The notes beneath the pieces are model-generated. The model did no database searches, had not been told where the DNA came from, and saw nothing but the letters and a program-made list of their open reading frames with translations. Below are positions 11,617-20,947 of a DNA stretch of 64,000 bases, one piece after another (position 1 is the first letter of the stretch; each line of letters opens with the position of its first letter). This DNA is from Avena insularis (Eukaryota; Streptophyta; Magnoliopsida; Poales; Poaceae): positions 380,667,331 through 380,731,330 of the forward strand of contig CM042688.1 in assembly GCA_023614405.1 (NCBI GenBank), given 5' to 3'. The translations under genes were made by a program, and so were the position numbers.

Positions 11617-12294
11617 ATGACTTCTCCAAGAAACTCCAACATCAAGGATGATGACAACAACAACAACAACCAAGAGGACAACATGAGAGAACTCCTAGCA
11701 ACCCAACACCAATTGAGCCAACTAACAACTCAGTTCATAGCCAACAATAGTGATAAAGACCCTACCTTGCAAAAGTTTTTGGAAGAACAATCCCAACTGA
11801 TGCTTAAGGTGACTAATCAAATGATCAGCATGGAAGAAAACTATCCCAAAAGAGTGTATGACAACAAGGATGACAAGAATATTATTCTAGATGGAGCCCC
11901 AGCTTGCATTATTTGTGGAGACAAGGATCACACTTCCAAGGAGCATGAAGATCAATGCCCCAATTGTGAAGAGGAACATCCAGTTGGCCACTGCCCCACA
12001 TCTCAAGTTACTTGTTACCTTTGTGAAGGAAACGACCATGTACCTACTCAATGCCCCATCTATGCCATTGTTGGACAAAGGAAACAAGAAGGATCCAAGT
12101 ACGCCAAGAATGTTGATGACAAAGGAAAAGGACCAATCATACCTCCAAACAAGACAACCCAATTCAAAGGATCAAAGAAACCCAAGAAACCAAAGCAAGA
12201 CATGAGCCTTGTGCAATGTCGTAAATGTAAGGAAATGGGACACAACCCCAGGGGATGCCCAGAGTCCCTAAAGAATAAAGAGATCGCCAAGTAA
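11617..12294 (+). CDS. Zinc-knuckle (nucleocapsid-like) Gag protein of the LARD-like element
   Basis: ORF of 225 codons from the first ATG (11617; an upstream in-frame TTG is not a plausible plant start). Residues 10-22 are Asp/Asn-rich and about 23-75 form a Gln-rich amphipathic helix, possibly a remnant of Gag oligomerisation sequence. Zinc motifs follow: an unusual C97-C100-H105-H110-C114 block, C114-C117-H121-C126, and two canonical CX2CX4HX4C knuckles at 133-146 and 201-214, with a Lys-rich linker between (GSKKPKKPKQD). Such knuckles bind genomic RNA in Gag. No capsid domain is recognisable and pol is absent. A cellular CNBP-type gene is unlikely because it sits between a primer site and the 3' LTR. 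Coding from end to end, but expression is unknown. Confidence 0.8.
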   Translation: MTSPRNSNIKDDDNNNNNQEDNMRELLATQHQLSQLTTQFIANNSDKDPTLQKFLEEQSQLMLKVTNQMISMEENYPKRVYDNKDDKNIILDGAPACIICGDKDHTSKEHEDQCPNCEEEHPVGHCPTSQVTCYLCEGNDHVPTQCPIYAIVGQRKQEGSKYAKNVDDKGKGPIIPPNKTTQFKGSKKPKKPKQDMSLVQCRKCKEMGHNPRGCPESLKNKEIAK

Positions 12295-12476
12295 TTGTGC
12301 AACAAGCGCAAAGAGCTAGCCACTATGTAGCCACTTGTCCACAAGAGCAACGTAAAGAACTCCAAGATATCCACTGTTTCAATTGCAAGGAACCAGGACA
12401 CTATGTAAGCAATTGTCCAGAAAAGATGAAGAACAAGATAAACAAGTCTATGGATAAACCCAACCTTAGCCCATGA
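12294..12476 (+). pseudogene. Out-of-frame extension of the Gag-like ORF with a further zinc knuckle
   Basis: Just at the TAA that ends the Gag-like ORF (12292-12294), the -1 frame opens for 60 codons to TGA at 12474-12476. It contains a fifth knuckle, CFNCKEPGHYVSNC (from 12375), the most canonical of all, plus a partial one (HYVATC) before it. This suggests the protein was once longer and that one base has been lost, or miscalled, near 12,292. A programmed -1 shift is possible but no clear slippery heptamer is seen. Confidence 0.6.
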
Positions 12477-12624
12477 GTCAAGTGAGAAAATAAAGGACAT
12501 GATGCAGAAGTTTTCCAAGATTCCAAGCAAGCCAAGATGTAGTTTAGTTGGAAATTTTTTTAAGGGTGGTAGTACCCTAGTTGTTTTGAACCTGCTTGTA
12601 ACCCTAGCCTCCCCAAATCTCGGG

Positions 12625-12647
12625 ACGAGATTTATTTTAAGTGGTAC
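12625..12647 (+). other. Candidate polypurine-tract region before the 3' LTR
   Basis: The segment GGGACGAGATTTATTTTAAG followed by TGGTAC precedes the TGTCAC start. Its layout recalls the region before the 3' LTR of plant Tekay/Del chromoviruses, where a G-run normally follows TTTTAAG. Here the purine run is short. A second, more purine-rich TTTTTTAAGGGTGGTAG lies at about 12,555. Confidence 0.35.
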
Positions 12648-14215
12648 TGTCACATCCCAAGATTTTCCAAATCTTGTACTGTGAAAAATAAAATAACAAA
12701 CATAATTTTTTGTTGAAAATCAGAGTGAAAAGAAACTTTTGTTTCTAAAAGGAAACCAAAATCCCATCTTGAACAAACTTTGGTAGAAGTTTGAATTCAA
12801 CAAAAATCCAAATCAAGGGAAATGCATTCCTCAATGAATGTATCTGGAAATTTGAACACTTGGAAAATAAATCCAAATCCCTAAACCCTAATGGAAGGAA
12901 ATCAATTTTCCAAAGTATCTCCAAAATCTATGGATTTGATCCATACCAAGTTTGATCAACAAATAATCACAAAGGATCAAGAAAGACCTTAGAGATTGGT
13001 TTCACTTAGTTTGGAACCATAGACAAAATCTTATGACTATAATAAGATAAGGAAATTGAATTTCCAAAAGCTAATAAAGCCCTTACCAAAAGCCATACCA
13101 ATTGGTGATCAAAAATCCTAAAGGGATTAAAAAGATAAACATTTAATAAAGGAAAATAAATTGTTTTGGAAACACTGTTTTAGATCTTTTAATAAAAGAC
13201 TTTGGTTTCAAATGAAAAGATAAGCCAAATTAATTTTGGCCAAACTTTTGAAATAAAATATTTTGTTTTGATAAAATGAGTAAAGGTTTATTTAAATAAA
13301 ATAAAGGATTTAAATATCCAATTTTATTTAAGTAAAAGCTTTTCCCATTTTAAATGAACACCAAGTATTTTATTACTACCTTGAAATCTTTTATTAAAAG
13401 GTTTTGCTTTGATTAAAATGAGTAAAGGATTATTTAAATAAAATAATAAGGATTTAAATATCCAATTTTATTTAAGTAAAGGCTTTCCCATTTTAATTAA
13501 AACACCAAAACTTATTTATTTATTTAAATAAGTTTCCAAGTATTCTTTTATTTTTCAAATTAAAACCTTCTAGTTTGGTTTTGAAAATAATTGGATTTCA
13601 AATGGAAATTTTATTTAAATAAATCAAACACTATTAAACAACTAAAGATCCATTTTATTTAATTATTAAATGGATCCTAAATTAAATAAAAATAATATTT
13701 CATTTTGAGATTTGGCTTATGTTGATAAACAGAACCAAATTCAAAATACCAAGTTGAGTGTTTATTTGAATTGTTTGAATTTGTTTGAATGCTTGAACAA
13801 TTGAATGAAATTCAAAACAGAAAAAGAATTAGAAAAAGAAAAAGAGAGCAGACAGAAAAAAATAAGAAAAAGGTTGACCCAGCCCAGCAGCCCACTAAGG
13901 CCCAGTCCAGCCCAGACTTTCCCCTCCCCCGAAGAAACCTTTTCTCACTCAGAATGTGACCCGCCAGATGACAGCTGGCCCCTCTTCTCCTCTCACCTCA
14001 CTTGACTAAAGAGTCCCCAAACCCAGCGAACTGCTTTTCTTACCGCAGACAACCCACGTGATGACAAGTGGACCTCCCTCCTTCTTTTTTCACCCACTGT
14101 GAGGACCCCACCACCTCCTTCTTCCTCCCAGCGACTTCTTCTTCCCTTACCATGCAGTGACCGTCAATTCGCGATAATCGCAAAGTCAGTCCATTAAACC
14201 TCGCCACGGCACGCC

Positions 14216-14222
14216 TATTTAA
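14216..14222 (+). promoter_or_regulatory. TATA-like box inside the 3' LTR
   Basis: Same TATTTAA and same neighbourhood as 7823-7829. It stays intact although the surrounding GC-rich block differs strongly between the LTRs. From here it could drive read-out into the flanking Tat sequence. Confidence 0.45.
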
Positions 14223-17138
14223 CCGCCTCCCTCTCCTCATTTCCCATGACATCGCCTCCTGCCACTAGGGCCGCCAATTCCTCTTCACCACCGCCATCAC
14301 CGGCCAGCTCTCTCCTCAATTCCCAAGCCCAACCACCGCCTTGCCTCCCGAGCACCCTAGCAGCTTCTCCACTCTGGCGCTTCGTCCATACCACCCATTC
14401 ATCATGGTACCCCAGGCCTCGACAACGACGACCACAAGACTACACCGCCGCCGTTTCTCCGTGAAGTTCGGTGAATTCCATTCCCAAAGATCTCTCGATC
14501 ATGCTCACGTGAACCCCATGATCACTCGTATCTTACCGTGCGTTTTGTTTTGCCTAGGGGTGAACTACAGCGTCGCCTGCCGTCAACTCTGGCGCCACCG
14601 TCTGGTTCGCAAACTCCGGCGACTCTTCCGGTAAGCACAAGACCACCCGACCCTCTCGTTCACGCACACGACTCGTCTCGATCTTGCGCATCTAACCGAG
14701 CCTTCTTTTCGTTTCGAGAGAACCACAACGTCTCGGCGTTGAATCGAGCCAACCGCCGCCCGCAGCAACTCCGGCGAGTAATCAAGGATAGCCCCGAGCG
14801 CCCCTTGACCAACCGCGAGTACATTAAGCATCGCCGTGACCCCCTGAGCCGGTGAGCAACCCTCCTTCTCCTCACCTCTGTAGGGTCGCCTCAGTCGACC
14901 GAAGGCTCGCCCGCCCGGTAATACAGCCGCCACGGCGGTCAATGCGATGACAGCCGTTCGATCCAGATCAGACGAGTATGATAGAACCACTTACACGCGA
15001 ATAGGTACGCCCTCTGAGACCGTACGATCTAAATAGATCCAACGCTCCACGTTGCCGATCCACACCGAACCGGTACGGGCGAATAATATTAAGACGCGTG
15101 GCACTAGATCTGTTTAAAAGAGATTTGAAAACAGAAACTTTTGCCATTTTCAAACCCATGTATCTTTTGATCCACACGTCCAAATTTTACAAATTTGATG
15201 TCGTTGGAATCAGCAAGACAAGCTCTAGCCAACCCTGCCCTTAGTTTAGCAAATAGTATTTGTTAGCTTGTTTGATTATGCAGAAACATTTGAGTGCTTG
15301 CTAACATTAGAAAAATCATTTAAAAATGATTTTAAGGTTAAAACCTTTGCCAATTAGTTTGTTGTGACCTTACTGACCCTAGGAACCAACCCCTGTTTTG
15401 TAAAATGATTTTGGAAAGAATAGGATGGATTAATTAGTTTAGTCCATTTCTAGCTAACTAAAACTATTTGTTTTGTTTATGAAAATGCTTTCATAAAAAA
15501 AACTTTGGAGAAAATGTTTTGAACCAAACCTACTGACCCAAAACACCAAGTTTTGCAATAGCAACTCATTTGGTGAAACCTATAGGTTAATACCCTAGTA
15601 GAAATGTTTCTACACCCCATAGAATGACACTTTGTTTTGCAAATGGTTTTATAGTGAAACCTTTTTGCAAATGACTTAGCCACTTCACAAAATGACCATT
15701 AGGTGTACCCAAATGTCTATGACCCACTAGGAACCACTTTTGCAAACAAAGCAAAGCTTGGCATGCTTGCATGCAATTCTTTGACTTTGTTATTTTTTGT
15801 TTGTGTGTGTTGTTTTGCTTGATTGGTAGATTAAGTTTGTGCCTTGCTTGATTGAATTGTAGTGACTTGAAGAGTGTGAGTGTTGCAAGGACAAGGAGTA
15901 AACCTATACCCTCTACCAAAAAGGCAAGTGATGCTTCATATCTAATGTCCCATTATTTTCTCTATGCATTAGTGTTTTTGCTAAGTAAAACTTGCATGGT
16001 TTTTATTTTGCTAAGTATAGATCTTGCTATAGGAAAACTAGTAGAATGAATCCTTAGTAGGATTTTCCTAAGTTAAGAATCCTATTACTATCAAGCTTAG
16101 CCTAGCTAATAGAAAACCTGGGTGGGATATATATTCACACTATGAAAAATATTCTAAGTCTGAGGACTTGTGTTTTGTTTAATAAAACAACTAAAGATTA
16201 ATGGATCACCTGGGTGGAATGGATGGAATGGTTATGTTGAGTGGTTACACAAGGCCGAGGGTACCGTGAACCTTGTGTATCTCACTTGTGGATGGCCACC
16301 CAGGAACAAAGAGATTTGAGTTGTCAAATGTTGAGAAGCTTCAAGTGCAACCACTTGGAAATATGGGCTCTGCCATGATGATATAGGTTGCAAGAACTTA
16401 GCCACATGGACAGTGGGTGGTAGTGATTGATAGGTTGGAACGCGTCCATGTTGGTCTAAGGGAAAGCTTCTGAAAGATTTTGTCTTGGGAAACCAAGTCT
16501 TGTGGGTAAAGTGCACCACCTCTGCAGAGTGTAAAATCTAAGTACTTAGCCATGTCCCTGGTAAAGGACAATTTGGGAATCAAGACATGGAAACTTCAAG
16601 AATCTCATCACTCCAATTTCTAAATAAAACTTGTGGATGAACAAGGGTTGTGTGAAATTCTTCAATCTTTGATGGAGAGATGGCTTGGTACAAGGATCTC
16701 AAAATCTTAGATTGAGGAAATTTGTTTTGCCAAGCAAATCTTCGCCTTTGATTGGTAGATGCCTGAGTGGATCTCCGCCTTTGATTAGTAGATGTCTTGG
16801 AACGTTTTGCCACACAAAACTTAGTATTTTCAAAATGATAGGAAAAATCTATTTTGAGCAATGCAAGCCTCAACTCCACTTAGCCAAAATGCATATAGAT
16901 GATAGACTCCACTATACTACCAAAGTATCACTTGCCAATACAATTCAAATGTATCAACCCTTGTGGTCAGTAACTTATGATGTTGCAGGTTTGATTAATT
17001 TTAGTGAAGATTGATTGATTAGGATTACAAAGTCTACAACTAACATCTGCCTGTGGCACTTTGAAGATGAAGGACCCATGACTATAGTTATTCCGCTGCA
17101 ATGTAAATGTAATAGCCTAATGAGCTATGTATTGATGT

Positions 17139-17144
17139 AATAAA
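17139..17144 (+). terminator. Candidate polyadenylation signal, 3' LTR
   Basis: Same AATAAA as 10774-10779 in the second LTR, where it would end genomic transcripts. Confidence 0.45.
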
Positions 17145-17284
17145 ACTATGTTATTCCTGGTTATAAAGTTGTATTATGACCCTTGTTTCTTGATATTACA
17201 TCGAACTGTGGATGCTAGCTATTGATCCAGGACTAGCATTGTAAACACAGGGACTCAATCTTATTAAAGGTTGGGGACGCCACA

Positions 17285-17289
17285 AATAC
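17285..17289. repeat. Target site duplication, right copy (AATAC)
   Basis: AATAC directly follows the CA end of the 3' LTR and matches 6260-6264 exactly. Confidence 0.93.
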
Positions 17290-18480
17290 ATAGGAGAGTG
17301 AAGGGACAACGATTAGAACAAACCTTCTCGATCGATGGCGATTGTCCAAATAAGCGTCAGTCGACCCAAAGCAAGGACCTGCTTTCTGAGGCTAGTGGAA
17401 TCCTTCACGATGGGATACATCCAAAGAAAAACAAAGCTGTCAACAAAAGGCACAAACTCCACAATTCGACCGCCAATGGGAAAAAGACACTTACGTGTTC
17501 CTCCAGGACTCAAGATGCACGAAAGGTAGGCGTCTGTAAACCATCCGTGCAACCAGCATGAGGGGAACTCGAAGAGTTGGAGTGGGCCACCACCGAGGAG
17601 AAGGCGAACGTCTGCCACCTCCTTGTTCTTGGAGTTTGTGACCTGCATTCTCGACAAATTAGACATCGTGGGATGGCGACATTTACACTGTTGACTGCAA
17701 AAACAAGACCAGCGCCACTTCAAAAAGAAAACAAGACGAACTCGTGGATATAAAACTCACGTTAAATTTGTCGAGGACAAAAGAATCATCTGACGACTCC
17801 TTCGGCAACCGTAGCTTCTTCTGTGTGGGAGGAGCCATGGCACGCAAAGGCACGGCGGGTATTGGCTCCTCTAGAAGAACAACAGAAGGACCCTCCAGCA
17901 TCGTTGGCGAGAAAGCATCAAAATCCTTACTTATGAATGTTTCGAGTCCCGTGGTCACTGGACTCGGGGGCTTCCTCTTCTTCCTCCGCGGGGACGGTGG
18001 AGCCCGACTCGTCCTCTTCCTTCGCTTCGCGCGGGATAACTCCTTCAGGCAGAGGAGGCAAGCTGTCAGCCACTTTCTAGTCCTACAAGTAGAAGAAACA
18101 TCAGTATATATCAAGAACTTGACAAGCAATCAAATTATAGAACACTTCATATGGAAACTCTATTAGGGTGGAGGATTGTTGGCATCAAAAGGAGGAACGA
18201 CTAATTTGCCTAGGAGATCCTCCTTGGCAGCAGATTTCTGGTCGCCAAACCGCAACCTCCTTTCCACCTCACCCAAAGAAATTCCCTCCGCAGATATGCG
18301 AGTGACATCGTCAGTACCAATCCAGCGGTACATCAGATGGGTTCTGGCCTGTAGAGGCTGAACGCGACGGTGCAACCAGGTGCGAATGAGTGCAGTGCCA
18401 CCTTCCTCTTTGCCTATACGGTTTTCGAGGTCGCGGACACGCTGATAATAAAGGGAATATGCCTGAGAGGCAATAAGAAA
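17290..18480 (-). pseudogene. Tat antisense ORF, upstream (N-terminal) part with 'putative gypsy-type transposon' domain
   Basis: The - strand block from about 18,475 to 18,163 reads in one frame: YYQRVRDLENRIGKEEGG, then WLHRRVQPLQARTHLMYRW and IGTDDVTRISAEGISLGEVE. This wording is typical of plant proteins annotated as 'putative gypsy type transposon' (Transposase_28 family, from memory). The block at 18,060-17,760 is basic (RAKRRKRTSR, PRRKKRKPPSP) and could serve as a nuclear localisation signal; it is followed by an acidic/Ser patch near SSDDSF. A weaker block lies at 17,700-17,310. It continues across the inserted element into the part at 6259-4633. The 5' end is cut at about 18,480, right after a splice-acceptor-like TTGCCTCTCAG on the - strand. 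Confidence 0.7.
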
Positions 18481-18481
18481 G

Positions 18482-20109
18482 TGGTTATTATCTTATTCCA
18501 TGTTTATGATAAATGTTTATTTTACATGCTAGAATTGTATTGATTCGGAAACATCAATACATGTGTGTTTAATAAACAAAAAGGGTTCCTAGTCATGCCT
18601 CTCTTATAGACTAGCTTGTTGATTACCAAGATGATCAAGGTTTCCTGATCATGGACATTGGATGTTGTTAATAACAAGGTCACACCATTGGTGGAATTAT
18701 GTGATGAACATTCATCCAAAAGCATAGTATAGCATTTATCAAGTCATTATGTTTATATTGCTATAACATCATATGAAGTAATATTTATCCTTAGACCATG
18801 AGATCATATTAATTGCTAACACCTAAGAGTATCTTGATAACATCAAACGTCACACCGTATGTGGTGACTATCAAGGTGGGTTCAGTACACGAAGGTGTTA
18901 TGTTGAGGCTCATGGATCAAGAGTGATTTGTCCATCCCGGATGACTCGGATAGATATACTGGCCTCTCGGTGATATCACATTGAAATAGCTTGCAAGCAA
19001 GTGATGTGATCACTAGAATGTTATATCACGAACGAGAGAAAAGAGTGCATGTCTAAATGAGATCAAACTAGGTATGGAGATACCATGATCTAATCTCGGA
19101 CATGTAATATATCGTGAGACAAAGGGATTTAGTTACTAGCGTAAAGGTTCTCATGATCACGTAAGTCATCGTTGAATGTGTAGGAGTCAAGATGGATCTC
19201 TGTGTCCCGCTTATGATAATTGATCCGAGAGGGTCTCCATCATGTCTCGCATTATTCGCGAACCATAGGGTGAGGCACTTAATGGATACCGACACCATTT
19301 GGAGCAATATGTTTTATAAAGATTTAAGAAAGCCGCTAGAATTATTTCAATAGACACCTAAACTGCTTCGGTGAAATTGCTAAAATTGGTTCTACATGTA
19401 ATATTGAAATGTTGTGGGTTTTATGTGAATGTTTGTTAATTAAAGTAATTAATAAAATTCTGAATAAAACTAATAAAATAGTTTTATTAATGAGAGAGCA
19501 TTAAATTTGAGAAATTTAATGCATTTAAAGTGGAGACTTTAATGGAGAATGTGAAGAGGCAAATTTATGTGAGGGGTTACCACCACATGAATGGGGAGGT
19601 ATTGGTCACCCATGGGCGCCGCCATGGGAGGGTACCTCCTCTCCTCCTAAAAGGCCCTCTCCTCACATCTCATACACACCTCCTTGTGAATGTTCTCTCT
19701 CTAGTATTATTCCCCATGGTCTCTAATAGCGAGTTACATGCTCCCGGTGGCTTTATCTCGAAAGGAGCGCTGCCCGCTGCTTTGTACGGAGTGAGGGACT
19801 ATTTAAAAAGGTTGTCGGTACCGGATGTTCCGATCACGGATGCACCGCTGCTTTGCGGTGCTGACTTGGTGGTGCAGTGAGCTAGATCTGATGGACGGCC
19901 GAGCCGGACCGCTGGACTTCATCACGATCTTGAGATCGGCAAGGTACGACTACATCAACCACGAAGTTCCTACATAACAAAGCTCGTTGTCTACGTAGGT
20001 AAGTTCTCGTTGATGTATGTCCACCCGCTGTTTTATACCTAGTAGATAGATCTTGGCGTAGTAGTTCACACCGTAGGAAATTTTTGTTTTCTATGTCATG
20101 GACCCAACA
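18482..20109 (+). repeat. Copia-like LTR (left end uncertain)
   Basis: The right end CCCAACA at 20103-20109 is supported by the primer site right after it. The left end is placed at the TG at 18482 only because Tat coding sequence stops just before. It lacks the TGTTGG that would mirror the right end, so the LTR may be truncated there. A TATA-like CTATTTAAAAAGG lies at about 19,798. Confidence 0.5.
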
Positions 20110-20110
20110 T

Positions 20111-20122
20111 TGGTATCGAGCC
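20111..20122 (+). other. Primer binding site of the Copia-like element, one base short
   Basis: TGGTATCGAGCC follows the LTR end. The standard plant site is TGGTATCAGAGCC, so the CAG triplet has lost a base. The same CAG-to-CG change is seen between the LTRs of the neighbouring element and may be a consensus error. Confidence 0.7.
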
Positions 20123-20847
20123 CCGATCTATGCGTAGGTGCTTAGCACGGGTAGTACACGATGTTGATATGTGGGCCGGCGATGATCATTTTATTGCATC
20201 TTCTATGTATTTTGGATATTGGTGGCATAGTTAAAGGGGATGAAGTGGTGACCAACCATACATGTCATCGTATTACGAGACCGGTTCCACGACGACATGC
20301 AACTTGTTTTGCATAATCAATTGGCGAATTACATCTGTCTCCCACTATAGTCAATATCTGATTTACAACGAGTTGCTAATAACGTAGTTATCCTCGCAGG
20401 TTAATGTTCGTAGGTAAGAACTGTTCTATCTCCTAAATCTCTAAGCCACGTAAACATGCAATTGATAAATTAGAGGCGCCTAGTTTAGATCAGAGGTCAG
20501 CTAGTGTATTGATATGGTATTGTTGTAAGTAGATGTATGATAGATACTCTTACAACACACTCAACATGTAAGTTCCATGGCACCTTTGGCTCTTTTACAC
20601 ACAAAGGAATGGCAGAGATCATACCACGATGCAAGTGATAGTAGATCAAAAATGCATGGACCATATCATCTCACTTTACACATTGAGATGTTAGCATCTT
20701 ATAATCGCTTAGTTTAGGCGCTTTACGAAAGTATTGTAAGATGATCTCTCTCTTTATATATCAAGATAAAAATGTGTTCTTCCTTAAGTATGCGGCGTAC
20801 CGCTTTGTGGATCGATTTGAAGACATCATGTCATGATCGGGTGTACT

Positions 20848-20947
20848 NNNNNNNNNNNNNNNNNNNNNNNNNNNNNNNNNNNNNNNNNNNNNNNNNNNNN
20901 NNNNNNNNNNNNNNNNNNNNNNNNNNNNNNNNNNNNNNNNNNNNNNN
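20848..20947. other. Assembly gap (100 N)
   Basis: Exactly 100 N, the usual placeholder for a gap of unknown size. It separates Copia-like interior from satellite array A, so the true junction and the start of the array are not seen. Confidence 0.98.

Larger units (their letters stand above)
6265..17284 (+). mobile_element. Non-autonomous LTR retrotransposon with 4.6 kb LTRs (LARD-like), complete with TSD
   Basis: Two long direct repeats (6265-10922 and 12648-17284) begin TGTCACATCCC and end in CA. The pair is flanked by the 5-bp target duplication AATAC on both sides. A primer site complementary to plant initiator tRNA-Met follows the 5' LTR. Only 1,725 bp lies between the LTRs. It holds one zinc-knuckle ORF and no protease, RT, RNase H or integrase, so the element depends on enzymes from another element. 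The size pattern matches large retrotransposon derivatives known from Triticeae and relatives (Sukkula, Dasheng). Zinc-knuckle spelling and LTR-start style suggest a gypsy/chromovirus helper, which is inference. It inserted into an intron-like part of the Tat antisense ORF and is younger than it. Confidence 0.92.
12648..17284 (+). repeat. 3' LTR of the LARD-like element (4,637 bp)
   Basis: Direct repeat of 6265-10922, starting TGTCACATCCC and ending GGGGACGCCACA, followed by the AATAC target duplication. It keeps the TATA-like box and AATAAA at the matching places. Relative to the 5' LTR it has a small expansion of a TTTGAA run near 13,770 and many differences in the block at about 13,880-14,960. 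Confidence 0.93.
1..18481 (+). mobile_element. Degenerate Ty3/gypsy retrotransposon, Tat lineage, interrupted at 6265-17284
   Basis: The + strand carries decayed pol domains in the order protease, reverse transcriptase, RNase H, integrase, which is the Ty3/gypsy order (Copia has integrase before RT). There is no chromodomain after integrase. A long antisense coding region follows on the - strand, a known hallmark of the plant Tat clade (Grande, RIRE2, Retand and relatives). Gag and the 5' LTR lie left of the window. The 3' LTR is not seen: the antisense ORF is cut off near 18,480 where Copia-type LTR sequence begins. A younger element splits the antisense ORF at 6,265-17,284, so the visible Tat sequence is about 7.5 kb. 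Many stops and frameshifts make it non-functional. Placement in Ty3/gypsy is certain; placement in Tat is inferred from the antisense ORF and domain wording. Confidence 0.85.
18482..20847 (+). mobile_element. Truncated Copia-like LTR retrotransposon (5' LTR plus start of interior)
   Basis: After the Tat antisense ORF the sequence changes to a non-coding block. It reads like abundant Triticeae LTR text (a CATGTTTATGATAAATG start region, a GATCAAGAGTGATTTGTCCA middle) and ends AAATTTTTGTTTTCTATG, then GACCCAACA, then a primer site. About 730 bp of interior follows before the assembly gap, with no gag ORF yet. The Copia assignment rests on remembered similarity and the CCAACA end, so superfamily confidence is moderate. 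No second LTR is in the window; the element ends at the gap, beyond which satellite starts. Confidence 0.55.

Noticed and set aside
11617..12294. Cellular zinc-finger (CNBP/HEXBP-type) gene
   Set aside because: It lies between a primer binding site and the 3' LTR of a complete element with target duplication, so it is element-encoded.
19530..19880. 116-codon ORF in the Copia-like LTR
   Set aside because: It sits in the promoter part of an LTR, spans the TATA-like region and resembles no known protein.
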